A stretch of 27,435 bases of DNA from a virus. The position numbers were made by a program, and so were the translations under genes. Where the stretch lies: IMG/VR virus record IMGVR_UViG_3300045993_000178, positions 1 to 27,435 of that record; one strand, 5' to 3'. Every line of letters begins with the position of its first letter. Position 1 is the stretch's first letter. The notes beneath the pieces are model-generated. The model had not been told where the DNA came from, searched no databases, and saw only the letters and a program-made list of their open reading frames with translations. Shown piece after piece: positions 13,487 through 20,459 of the stretch.

Positions 13487-13725
13487 AGCCCCAGACCCAC
13501 ACCATCAACGGCCAGACCTTCGAGCCGCTGCCCGACTACCTCCGGGGCTGGATCCCCGGGGTTCTCGGCCTCCCTATGGCCAACAGGACCACCAGTTTTG
13601 AGATCACCCGTGGCTGGGTACAGGGAGGCAGGGATCGCCACTTCCACGGCCTCCGTAGCTCCTGCATCACCAACATGCTCTGGCACGCCATCCTCCAAAA
13701 CCAGTGCCGAAAGGTCAAATCATGA
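13483..13725 (+). CDS. 80-aa orphan protein
   Basis: ATG 13483 overlaps the previous stop (ATGA), with CGGAG just ahead; this decides against the longer frame upstream. It starts MKPQTHTINGQTFEPLPDYL and contains RGWIPGVLGLPMANRTTSFE and a His/Cys-bearing tail, 'HFHGLRSSCITNMLWHAILQNQC'. No family recognised. It is one of a run of seven genes overlapping by 4 nt. Confidence 0.6.
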   Translation: MKPQTHTINGQTFEPLPDYLRGWIPGVLGLPMANRTTSFEITRGWVQGGRDRHFHGLRSSCITNMLWHAILQNQCRKVKS

Positions 13726-13880
13726 AAATCATTGCCAAGTACCCTGGATTCCTTGCCGTGGCGCCGTTCACGGGGCCCAAGGGCCGCGTGCAAGTGGCTG
13801 GCTGGGGGAATACCCGTCTGGAGGCCATGGCTGCCTGCGGAGACCTCGTGGCGACCTTGGATTCAGAGGTGGGACGATGA
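13722..13880 (+). CDS. 52-aa orphan protein
   Basis: ATG 13722 overlaps the previous stop (ATGA) and has AAAGGTC six bases upstream. Product starts MKIIAKYPGFLAVAPFTGPK, then GRVQVAGWGNTRLEAMAACG; it looks like a small beta-sheet protein with one helix. No family recognised. It sits inside the overlapping cassette. Confidence 0.6.
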   Translation: MKIIAKYPGFLAVAPFTGPKGRVQVAGWGNTRLEAMAACGDLVATLDSEVGR

Positions 13881-14044
13881 AGACTTCCCAAGTCATCTGG
13901 ATGCTCGCGTGTGTCTTTCAGGGGCTCCTGCTGACGATTGTCGGGCTCAACTTCCTGACGTGGCAGTTCTGGGCCTTCCTGATCCTCCAGGCGATCTATG
14001 GCGTCTCGTTCTCGATCTCCAACAATAAAGGCTCCCAGCCATGA
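13877..14044 (+). CDS. 55-aa small membrane protein
   Basis: ATG 13877 overlaps the previous stop (ATGA), with AGAGGTG upstream. Nearly the whole chain is hydrophobic: about residues 5-24 (VIWMLACVFQGLLLTIVGL) and 27-46 (TWQFWAFLILQAIYGVSFSI) form two likely membrane helices with a very short turn, ending in a polar tail. A phage inner-membrane protein such as a superinfection-exclusion or host-membrane factor is possible. A holin is less likely because the gene is in an early block. Confidence 0.65.
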   Translation: MKTSQVIWMLACVFQGLLLTIVGLNFLTWQFWAFLILQAIYGVSFSISNNKGSQP

Positions 14045-14463
14045 CCATGCCCCTTTGTGCCGAACAGGCCATCAGAGATCAGATCGCGGAACTCAAGGCC
14101 AAGCTGCCTGCCATTCCCCACGAACGTGCGGAGCCCTTGCACGTGGTCGTGTCCAGGGTCTACAAGGATGGGGCTTCCCACATCAGGACCGAGGACATTG
14201 CCAACGACTGGAAGCGTGTGGGTGGAAGCATCCGGGATGCCGTGAAGCAGGGGGGTGAAGTTGTCCTGAGGCCCCTGTACTCCGGGGAGCAGCCGCTGGA
14301 GGTGAAGGAGTACCCGAGCACGAAGAGAATCCGGGCACTGGAGGAGGCTTTGGAGAGGCTGTTGCGCCACTCCCACAACTTTGGAGGGGGGTGTTCCCTT
14401 TCCGACGATCTTGCCAACGCCCGCGCAGTCCTCAAGCCCACCACCGAAGGAGAGAAGCTATGA
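14041..14463 (+). CDS. 140-aa orphan protein
   Basis: ATG 14041 overlaps the previous stop (ATGA). Starts MTMPLCAEQAIRDQIAELKA; N-terminal helix, a middle 'TEDIANDWKRVGGSIRDAVKQGGEVVLRPLYSG', and a C-terminal helical half with 'TKRIRALEEALERLLRHSHNF'. Soluble. The family is not recognised. In the same overlapping run as its neighbours. Confidence 0.65.
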   Translation: MTMPLCAEQAIRDQIAELKAKLPAIPHERAEPLHVVVSRVYKDGASHIRTEDIANDWKRVGGSIRDAVKQGGEVVLRPLYSGEQPLEVKEYPSTKRIRALEEALERLLRHSHNFGGGCSLSDDLANARAVLKPTTEGEKL

Positions 14464-14684
14464 GCTACACCGACGCTGACCTCCGGGTCCTGCGCCGTTC
14501 CTGCGGAGAAGGGGCGATTGTCTGCGGTGTTCCGTTGCATGAGGTGGTCGACGAACTCCTCACTGGAGAAACTCATCCGGGACAGCGCCGGAAATACATG
14601 TCCTGGCTGGCGGAGAAGGTCGCCGAGCTTGATGGCTTGCGTTGCGCCCTCTCCCACCCTGTCGCCGAGAAGGAGGGCGCATGA
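14460..14684 (+). CDS. 74-aa orphan protein
   Basis: ATG 14460 overlaps the previous stop (ATGA) and has a strong GAAGGAGAG upstream. Starts MSYTDADLRVLRRSCGEGAI and is mainly helical, with a HEVVDELLTGETHPGQRRKY stretch. It could be a small helical DNA- or protein-binding factor; no family recognised. Confidence 0.6.
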   Translation: MSYTDADLRVLRRSCGEGAIVCGVPLHEVVDELLTGETHPGQRRKYMSWLAEKVAELDGLRCALSHPVAEKEGA

Positions 14685-14992
14685 CCCCCGACACCTGCCC
14701 CTACTGCGGGGCTCCACTCAAGACGGGAGAATACCCAACCACATGGGGGTGCGGGTCTATCACATTCAAGATCGAAGGGCAGTACACCCAATCCCCCGAG
14801 TGCGCCCGCTACGTCCGGACACGGATCAGCCAGTTGAGGAGGATGGCGGAACAGGCATTTCGCGTGTGGGATCGCCTGCCACTGTGGGATCGCCTGCCAC
14901 CAGGACGCAAGACGATCCGTCACGCGCAACAGCTCGCCCGCTTCCGTTCCGCCTGCCTCCGCGAGATCGAGCGACTGCGGGGCGGGGCATGA
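14681..14992 (+). CDS. 103-aa zinc-ribbon-like protein
   Basis: ATG 14681 overlaps the previous stop (ATGA), with GGAGGG upstream. The N-terminus carries CPYCGAPL at 6-13, then WGCGS and 'GQYTQSPECARYV', the order seen in small phage zinc-ribbon proteins. The C-terminal half is a basic helix. An 18-bp perfect tandem duplication (14865-14900) encodes two WDRLP units between the two halves. Function unknown; nucleic-acid or protein binding is likely. Confidence 0.65.
   Translation: MTPDTCPYCGAPLKTGEYPTTWGCGSITFKIEGQYTQSPECARYVRTRISQLRRMAEQAFRVWDRLPLWDRLPPGRKTIRHAQQLARFRSACLREIERLRGGA
14865..14900 (+). repeat. 18-bp tandem duplication in coding sequence
   Basis: TGTGGGATCGCCTGCCAC is present twice head to tail (14865-14882, 14883-14900), adding six in-frame residues and giving VWDRLPLWDRLP in the zinc-ribbon protein. 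Perfect identity suggests a recent slippage or duplication event. Confidence 0.8.
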
Positions 14993-15039
14993 GCTACGGA
15001 ACTCGACCTAGCACGGAGGTCCGTCATGCCTCCGGATGA
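14989..15039 (+). CDS. 16-codon coupling ORF
   Basis: ATG 14989 overlaps the previous stop (ATGA); the frame (MSYGTRPSTEVRHASG) ends 13 nt after the next gene's ATG at 15026. It may do no more than carry ribosomes onto the next start, which has its own GGAGG. Could be chance. Confidence 0.3.
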   Translation: MSYGTRPSTEVRHASG

Positions 15040-15967
15040 CCTGATCGTCTCTATAGGAGACCTAGACCCAGATGCCCTCGCGATCCTCAGAGACCTGCTC
15101 TCCAAAGGGGATCTGCACTTTGAGCACAAGCCCCTAGCTGCAGACCCTGGGTTCCGGGCTCCTACATGGGTCCAGGAAGCTGTGCGACACCTCCACAAAG
15201 TCCAGGACGGCACGTTTCCCCAATGGGCTAAGCTCCCAGCCCCCTGGCTGGAGGCCCACTACCCTAGGCCTATGGTACCAGTCGCTTGGGACGAGGTCCA
15301 TTCCATGTGCCTCAGGGCCTTGGTTTCCATGCTCTCCGACCAGACCTACAAGAAAGGCTCTAAGTTCTTCCCGGAGACCGTGCAGGATTGGTTCCTAGCC
15401 ACCCCGAACCGGAAGCCTCGGTGGTCCTGCTTCCTCCGATACGCCGGCCTCCCAGATGTCCGGGGCTCCTTGTCCTCCGACCTCCAAGGGACCTGCTTCG
15501 ATCCGGTCTCTGATGCTCCGACGCTGAAGATCCAGAGGATCCGAAACTCTATGTCCCCAGAGGCTGTGGAGGCTGTGGAGAAGGCGTTGAGCAAACCGGG
15601 TGCTAAGTCCTACGGGGCGGTGGGCTGGGAACGGGCAGGCCGTCTGTATGGCTGGTGGCAAGGGTCTGAGAGATACCGCGACCAGTTCGGGGAGCAGCTA
15701 GACCGCGTGGAAGGGATGCGCCATTCCGTGAGATGGAGAAAGGCGCTAGGATCCTTCCCTGGCCTTGTTCGTCTGTGCGTCCTATGGCCTGACCAGGGGA
15801 CGTGGGGCGGCTGGTTCCCGATCCCCGGGGAACCTACTTGGGAAGTCTTCTGCGACTGGGTGGCCAGGGAGCAGGGGCTGTGGCTTATGGAGCCAGGGGA
15901 TGTAGGCCCGTTCAGCCATGAGGAGCCGGCTGCCAGGGAGTGGGAACAGGTCTTCCAGATCCCGTGA
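15026..15967 (+). CDS. 313-aa orphan, last gene of cassette
   Basis: ATG 15026 with GGAGG 6 nt upstream. A long, Trp- and Pro-rich soluble protein starting MPPDDLIVSIGDLDPDALAI, with an acidic N-terminus, 'PTWVQEAVRHLHKVQDGTFPQWAKLP', a basic central part and many tryptophans towards the end ('WGGWFPIPGEPTWEVFCDWV'). I find no nucleotide-binding or nuclease motif. Codon use looks less GC-biased than its neighbours (more CTA and AGG), a possible sign of separate origin. Function unknown. Confidence 0.7.
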   Translation: MPPDDLIVSIGDLDPDALAILRDLLSKGDLHFEHKPLAADPGFRAPTWVQEAVRHLHKVQDGTFPQWAKLPAPWLEAHYPRPMVPVAWDEVHSMCLRALVSMLSDQTYKKGSKFFPETVQDWFLATPNRKPRWSCFLRYAGLPDVRGSLSSDLQGTCFDPVSDAPTLKIQRIRNSMSPEAVEAVEKALSKPGAKSYGAVGWERAGRLYGWWQGSERYRDQFGEQLDRVEGMRHSVRWRKALGSFPGLVRLCVLWPDQGTWGGWFPIPGEPTWEVFCDWVAREQGLWLMEPGDVGPFSHEEPAAREWEQVFQIP

Positions 15968-15987
15968 AAATAAATGCTCCCAACCCC

Positions 15988-16042
15988 TTTACTTTTAGAG
16001 TGGTTGGATGTATGTTTGTTGTATGAGGGTCGCGTGACTCTC
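15988..16042 (+). promoter_or_regulatory. Promoter and 5' hairpin for the 16062 gene
   Basis: -35 TTTACT (15988-15993), 17-bp spacer, -10 TATGTT (16011-16016), then GAGGGTC-GCGT-GACTCTC (16025-16042). Compared with the hairpin at 13166, one C has become T, still pairing as G-U, so the fold is kept. CCAAAGGAATC follows, identical to the other copy. Confidence 0.75.
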
Positions 16043-16061
16043 TGAACCAAAGGAATCAACC

Positions 16062-16313
16062 GTGAACCTCTACAAGATCCACCGTCCAGACCCCGCCCAG
16101 GTTGGGTATGATGAGTGCGCTGGATTCGTGATCCAGGCAGAAGATGAACAACAGGCACGGACCAGAGCATCCGCTCATTGCGGGGACGAGGGGCCTGGTG
16201 TCTGGGAGGACTCCGACTGCTCGAATGTGCAAGTTGTGGCAACGAGGGTCAAGCAGCTAGGCCCCTCAGTGGCCCCGGATGGGATCGTCCTTACTGACTT
16301 TCGCGCAGGCTGA
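16062..16313 (+). CDS. 83-aa conserved phage protein of unknown function
   Basis: GTG 16062 has AAAGG at about 8 nt. Starts MNLYKIHRPDPAQVGYDECA and ends GIVLTDFRAG; between them 'FVIQAEDEQQARTRA' and 'VQVVATRVKQLGPSV'. The frame MNLY.I......YD.....V.A.DE..AR......W......V..IG.A....GVILA.F.AG is a common short phage family without known function. It is the only gene between two promoters and so forms its own unit. Confidence 0.75.
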   Translation: MNLYKIHRPDPAQVGYDECAGFVIQAEDEQQARTRASAHCGDEGPGVWEDSDCSNVQVVATRVKQLGPSVAPDGIVLTDFRAG

Positions 16314-16317
16314 CCCC

Positions 16318-16371
16318 TTTACACAAAGCCATTCATCCCTTATTTTTAAAGGCGCCAGGGAAGTACCTGGC
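16318..16371 (+). promoter_or_regulatory. Promoter and 5' hairpin of the helicase operon
   Basis: -35 TTTACA (16318-16323), 17-bp spacer, -10 TATTTT (16341-16346), then hairpin GCCAGG-GAAGTA-CCTGGC (16354-16371) and CAGGAC before GTG 16391. The spacer differs completely from the TTTAGAG type, but the hexamers, distance and hairpin position are the same. Confidence 0.7.
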
Positions 16372-16390
16372 CCCAACCTACAGGACAACC

Positions 16391-18064
16391 GTGAACCTCA
16401 CGAAGACCAACACCCCTATCCCCTGCCCCAAGGGCTCCAAGGCTTTCCAGCCGACTGGCACTGGCAAGCTGTGGATCAACTGGACGACTCCAGGTGCTGA
16501 GTGGCGTAGGATCCTGGAGATCGTGAAGCGGCTCCCAGACCGCCGTTGGAACGGAGACCTCAAACTCTGGGAGGTCCCGGATACTGCAGATGCCAGAAGC
16601 CTCCTGCTGTATCACGGTTTCCAACTCCTTGGAGGCTCCTCTGCCCCGGTGGCTATCGGAATGCCTGGGGTACCTGCAAAGCAGGCCCTTGCCCCCTGGG
16701 TGCCGCCGTGGAAGGACGTGGAGATCCCGGATCTGGGAATCGCCTTCCGGCCGTACCAGATTGAGGGGCTTCAGATGCTTCGGTACCGGAACGGCCGAGG
16801 TGGTCTGTTCCTGGACATGGGTACCGGCAAGAGTCTGACTGCCCTGGGCTGGGTGAAGCTCAACCAAGACTTCGAGCGGGTGGTGGTCATCGCGACATCC
16901 TCGACCAAGACCCAGTGGCCCCGGGAGGCCAAGAAGTGGGGAATCCAGATGCCTTTCTGGGTCCTCTCCGGCCGAACGCCCCATGGACTCCCGAAGAAGG
17001 GGGCCGTGGTCCTGAACTGGGACATCCTGGAAGCCTGGACCGATGCCCTGGTGGAATGGAACCCCCAGACCGTGATTGCCGACGAGGTCCAGGCCGTCGG
17101 GAATCCCAAGGCGAAGCGGTCCAAGGCCTTCCTGAAGCTCACGGACAACCGAGGAGTTGTAGCCCTCTCCGGAACCCCTGCCAGGACCTGCCCTGCCCAG
17201 CTGTACACGGTTCTCCACGCCCTGGATCCCAAGACCTTCCCGGACCACTGGCGCTACCTGAACCGGTACTGTGATCCGAAGTCCAATGGATTCTCGACCA
17301 CGTACAAGGGCTCCACGCACGCGGAGGAGCTGCACGGGAAGATCCGACCCCTTGGTATCCGCTACACCAAGGATGACGTGCTCAAGGACCTCCCAGACCG
17401 CGTCTACACGCCGGTGCTGATGGACTGCACGATGTCGGACGAGTACCAGGAAGCTCAGGACAGGATTCTGGGAATGCAAGGGTACTCCCCCGGCCAGATC
17501 CGGGAACGCTTGGGGGCCTTGACTGCCTCCGCCTTCGAGATGAAGAAGGACGCCGTGATCGACTGGATTGCAGACTTCCTGGCCACCGGGGAAAAGCTGG
17601 TCGTGTTCGGCTGGCACATCGCAGTCCTGGACTACCTGGAAATGCACCTCGGCAAGCAGTGCGTCCGAGTCTCTGGGGGCGTGTCCAAGGATGCCAGGGA
17701 ACTAGCTGTCCGGAGGTTCGTCAACGACGATGCCTGCAAGGTCTTCCTGGGGAACATCCAGGCAGCCGGCGTCGGGATTGACGGACTCCAAGCGGCCTGC
17801 TCCAACGTGGCGTTCGTGGAACTATGCTGGAGTCCTGCAGACCTGGACCAGGCCGAGTCGAGACTTCACCGCCTGGGGCAGAAGTCCTCAGTGAACGTCT
17901 ACTTCCTACTGGCTGCTGGGACCATCGACACCGTGATGGCTGAGGCCCTGGAGTCTCGGAAGAATGCACTTCGCGTCGTGGTAGACGGGAAGACGGAAAC
18001 CAACGAAGACGAGTCCATCGTGGCGATGGTCCGCAATCTCACTACGAAAGAAGGCTCCAAGTGA
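16391..18064 (+). CDS. SNF2-family (SMARCAL1-like) DNA helicase/translocase
   Basis: A 557-aa superfamily 2 ATPase. Residues 1-110 hold a small N-terminal part ('ILEIVKRLPDRRWNGDLKLWEVP') like the HARP segment of annealing helicases. Motifs follow in order: RPYQIEGLQML (Q-like, 120-130), DMGTGKSLT (Walker A, 142-150), ADEVQAV (DExx, 230-236), LSGTPA (motif III, 259-264), 'NIQAAGVGIDGLQAA' (V) and 'DQAESRLHRLGQKS' (VI, arginine finger). Such proteins re-anneal or remodel forks and are common in phage replication blocks. GTG 16391 follows CAGGAC. The TGA overlaps the next start (GTGA). Confidence 0.9.
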   Translation: MNLTKTNTPIPCPKGSKAFQPTGTGKLWINWTTPGAEWRRILEIVKRLPDRRWNGDLKLWEVPDTADARSLLLYHGFQLLGGSSAPVAIGMPGVPAKQALAPWVPPWKDVEIPDLGIAFRPYQIEGLQMLRYRNGRGGLFLDMGTGKSLTALGWVKLNQDFERVVVIATSSTKTQWPREAKKWGIQMPFWVLSGRTPHGLPKKGAVVLNWDILEAWTDALVEWNPQTVIADEVQAVGNPKAKRSKAFLKLTDNRGVVALSGTPARTCPAQLYTVLHALDPKTFPDHWRYLNRYCDPKSNGFSTTYKGSTHAEELHGKIRPLGIRYTKDDVLKDLPDRVYTPVLMDCTMSDEYQEAQDRILGMQGYSPGQIRERLGALTASAFEMKKDAVIDWIADFLATGEKLVVFGWHIAVLDYLEMHLGKQCVRVSGGVSKDARELAVRRFVNDDACKVFLGNIQAAGVGIDGLQAACSNVAFVELCWSPADLDQAESRLHRLGQKSSVNVYFLLAAGTIDTVMAEALESRKNALRVVVDGKTETNEDESIVAMVRNLTTKEGSK

Positions 18065-18690
18065 TTCTTGGCAAATCGGCAATCCGGTGGGCTTGTTCCG
18101 CCGGGGAAATCAAGCTCCTGAACGACGAGGGGCAGTGGCTCCCGGAGTGGTCTGGAATGCTCCGAGGGGAACCGGACCCCATCGCCCTGCAGCCGGCTTC
18201 CATCGACCTGCACTTCGGCAACGAGTGGCTGGTGCCGAAGCCGAACACGCTCATGGAGGTGCCGATTCCCAGTGCTCCAAAGTTCTGCCGAGCCCTCCAC
18301 GCCACAGATTCCAAGGTTCCCGTGGAATACGAGACCACGGTTGCCGATTCCCTCTGGATCCCCGCCCACGGCTTCGTGCTGGTCCGGACCCGTGAGGTCA
18401 TCGGGATCTCGGACCTCCTATTCGGGAAGGTCGAGGGCAGGAGTTCAGTGGGACGCCTTGGCCTGATCGTGGAGACGGCCGGCGTGGTCGATCCAGGGTT
18501 CCAGGGTTCGGTGACCTTGGAGCTAGTCAACGTGCTCCCCAACCCCCTTCTGGTCCACGCTGGTATGCGCGGCTGCCAGATCACCTTCACGAGGGTCGAG
18601 GGGTCCACGGAAGGTGGGTACAAGTCCTCCAAGTACCAGGGCCAGGTCCAGACTACGGGAAGCCTTCTGCACAGGGACTTCGAGAAGTGA
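18061..18690 (+). CDS. dcd: dCTP deaminase
   Basis: A 209-aa trimeric enzyme of the dCTP deaminase/dUTPase superfamily that turns dCTP into dUTP. Signatures: LQPASIDLHFG (43-53), VEGRSSVGRLGLIVETAG (124-141) with the substrate arginine, VDPGFQGSVTLELVN (143-157) with Glu154 where E. coli has catalytic Glu138, and a terminal YQGQVQTTGS. Whether it also hydrolyses dUTP cannot be told. GTG 18061 overlaps the helicase stop (GTGA). It supplies dUTP for dTMP or a modified pyrimidine, and sits next to a polymerase with a UDG-like domain. Confidence 0.88.
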   Translation: MILGKSAIRWACSAGEIKLLNDEGQWLPEWSGMLRGEPDPIALQPASIDLHFGNEWLVPKPNTLMEVPIPSAPKFCRALHATDSKVPVEYETTVADSLWIPAHGFVLVRTREVIGISDLLFGKVEGRSSVGRLGLIVETAGVVDPGFQGSVTLELVNVLPNPLLVHAGMRGCQITFTRVEGSTEGGYKSSKYQGQVQTTGSLLHRDFEK

Positions 18691-20117
18691 AAAGAACCAT
18701 CATTGAGGCTACCTCAGAGCGTGACATCCTCTCATGGATGATCAGCTCCGACGATGTCTTCCGGCATATTGTCTCCAAGTGGGACAGCTCCCGCCTCTTT
18801 GAGTCCCAGTTCTCCAAGACTGTCGCCTCCTGGATCCACGAGTGGGCAAAGCTGGAGCCGGCCAAGGCACCGGGGCAGTCGATGTCCCAGATCTACGCTA
18901 TCCACCAGTCTGAGGTGGCCGACGAGACCACGAGCCGGGCGGTTGCTGAGTTCCTGCAGAACCTGTCCCGCGACTGGTCGGCGGCCGAGCCCCTTTCCGC
19001 CCCCTTCGCAAAGGACCAGGCTGACCTGTACTTCAGGCGCCGGACCGTCTCCAGGGCTCTTGAAATGGCACAGAGGGCACTGGAAGCGAACACCACCCCG
19101 GATGGACTGGCCACAGCAGAGAATGCCTTTCTGAGTTTCTCGCGTGCTGCCGACATGGGCTACCAGATCGTGGACCTACTTCACGATGCCCACGAGATCG
19201 AGGACGCCTACACCAGCGAGGATGAGACGGTCTTTCACATGCCTGGCTGCCTAGGGCAGATGCTTGGCCCCATGATCCGAGGGGACTTCCTGGGAATCCT
19301 TGCCAGAGAGAAGATGGGCAAGAGTTTCATGGTGGACCTAGTGGCACTCAGCGCCATGTTCCAGGGGAAAAAGACCCTGATCGTGGACTTCGAGCTGGTC
19401 AAGAAGCAGAAGTCCAGGCGGCTCTGGGGCCATCTGCAAGGCCGGCCGAGGTCTGCCATGGAGGTCTCGTTGCCCTCGTTCTCGAACACCGGGGAGATCC
19501 TATTCACCAACAAGACGATCCCTGGAGTTAGCCCCAGCCTCCGGGACATCGAGGAGTTCCAGAAGGGGGTCCGTCGGACTTCTCAAGGCGGCTCCACGAA
19601 GTTCGTGAACGTCGGCGGCAAAGGTATGGACATGCGAGCCCTCAAGAACATGCTCCGGGACCTTCGGACCGTCCATGGCTGGGTCCCGGATGTCATTATC
19701 TTCGACTCCCTGGACTATGTGAAGTCAGGGGCCAAGGAGAAGCTTGACAAGCTGGAGGAGATCTGGCTGGAGGCGCGTGGGATCGCCCAGGACATGGACT
19801 GCGTGGTCGTGAGTCCTTCCCACACGGGCAGGCAGTCCAAGCGGGAGAACGGTACTGAAGACGACGTGTCTGGCAACCTTGCCAAGATCCGCACAGTCAC
19901 GAAGACCATGGTGCTGAACCAGACCCCAGTAGAGAAGCAGTGGGGCATCATGCGCGTGACCTCGAACATCAGCCGCGACGAGGGGACCAGTACCGACCAA
20001 GTCGTGATGCTGCAGCACCTGGGGATCAATCGGCCCTATCTGGACAGCCGCTGGCTTTCCCAGGTGAAGAGTGATCTGGTGTACCGGCCCAAAGGAAAGT
20101 CAGACATTCTCGACTAG
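18687..20117 (+). CDS. DnaB-like replicative helicase
   Basis: A 476-aa protein. Residues 10-55 resemble the DnaB N-terminal helical domain ('ERDILSWMISSDDVFRHIVSKWD'). The RecA-type ATPase domain has AREKMGKS (206-213; a Walker A whose first Gly is Ala), VDFELVKKQ with Glu236 in the usual catalytic place, and PDVIIFDSLDYV (Walker B, Asp340), then a SHTGRQSKRENG loop. The role would be unwinding at the fork as a hexamer; no primase domain is fused. GTG 18687 overlaps the dcd stop (GTGA). The modified Walker A is unusual. A RecA-like recombinase is the alternative, but the N-terminal domain argues for DnaB. Confidence 0.75.
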   Translation: MKRTIIEATSERDILSWMISSDDVFRHIVSKWDSSRLFESQFSKTVASWIHEWAKLEPAKAPGQSMSQIYAIHQSEVADETTSRAVAEFLQNLSRDWSAAEPLSAPFAKDQADLYFRRRTVSRALEMAQRALEANTTPDGLATAENAFLSFSRAADMGYQIVDLLHDAHEIEDAYTSEDETVFHMPGCLGQMLGPMIRGDFLGILAREKMGKSFMVDLVALSAMFQGKKTLIVDFELVKKQKSRRLWGHLQGRPRSAMEVSLPSFSNTGEILFTNKTIPGVSPSLRDIEEFQKGVRRTSQGGSTKFVNVGGKGMDMRALKNMLRDLRTVHGWVPDVIIFDSLDYVKSGAKEKLDKLEEIWLEARGIAQDMDCVVVSPSHTGRQSKRENGTEDDVSGNLAKIRTVTKTMVLNQTPVEKQWGIMRVTSNISRDEGTSTDQVVMLQHLGINRPYLDSRWLSQVKSDLVYRPKGKSDILD

Positions 20118-20122
20118 ATCCC

Positions 20123-20178
20123 TTTACAACTAGGGGATCGGTCGCTATCTTAGAACATGAACAAGGCCCGTGTGGGCC
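20123..20178 (+). promoter_or_regulatory. Promoter and 5' hairpin of the clamp/polymerase unit
   Basis: -35 TTTACA (20123-20128), 17-bp spacer, -10 TATCTT (20146-20151), then GGCCC-GTGT-GGGCC (20165-20178) and AAAGGAGAAACAGG. The hairpin lies over an in-frame ATG at 20157, supporting the later ATG at 20196 as the real start. Confidence 0.75.
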
Positions 20179-20195
20179 AAAGGAGAAACAGGAAC

Positions 20196-20423
20196 ATGAG
20201 AGCAACAATCGGAGGCACCGAGGAGGCTGTGGACCGTTGGGTCCTTAGCCGTGTGCCGTGGCAGTGGTGCTCGGTGCCCATGATCATGATGCACCTTGGC
20301 GTCTTCGGCCAGAAGACCGAAGAGGAAAAGATCCTGGCATCCCTCAAGCGTCTGGTGGCTCGCAAGGCCGTCGGGAACCGCGACAAGGGGCTCTCCATGT
20401 ACAAACGCCTCAAAGACTCCTAG
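20196..20423 (+). CDS. 75-aa putative winged-helix protein
   Basis: ATG 20196 is favoured over 20157 because the leader hairpin lies between them and AGG ribosome sites follow it. The protein starts MRATIGGTEEAVDRWVLSRV and has 'CSVPMIMMHLGVFGQKTEEEKILASLKRLVARKAVGNRD', the rhythm of a small winged helix (helix, turn, helix, basic wing). It could be a regulator or an accessory replication factor. Immediately upstream of the clamp gene. Confidence 0.55.
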   Translation: MRATIGGTEEAVDRWVLSRVPWQWCSVPMIMMHLGVFGQKTEEEKILASLKRLVARKAVGNRDKGLSMYKRLKDS

Positions 20424-20459
20424 AACCACCCCATAGCACCCCCCAACAGAAAGACACCC

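Noticed and set aside
16346-17647. 433-codon minus-strand frame
   Set aside because: Antisense to the SNF2 helicase, whose motifs are all in the plus frame; composition is shadow-like.
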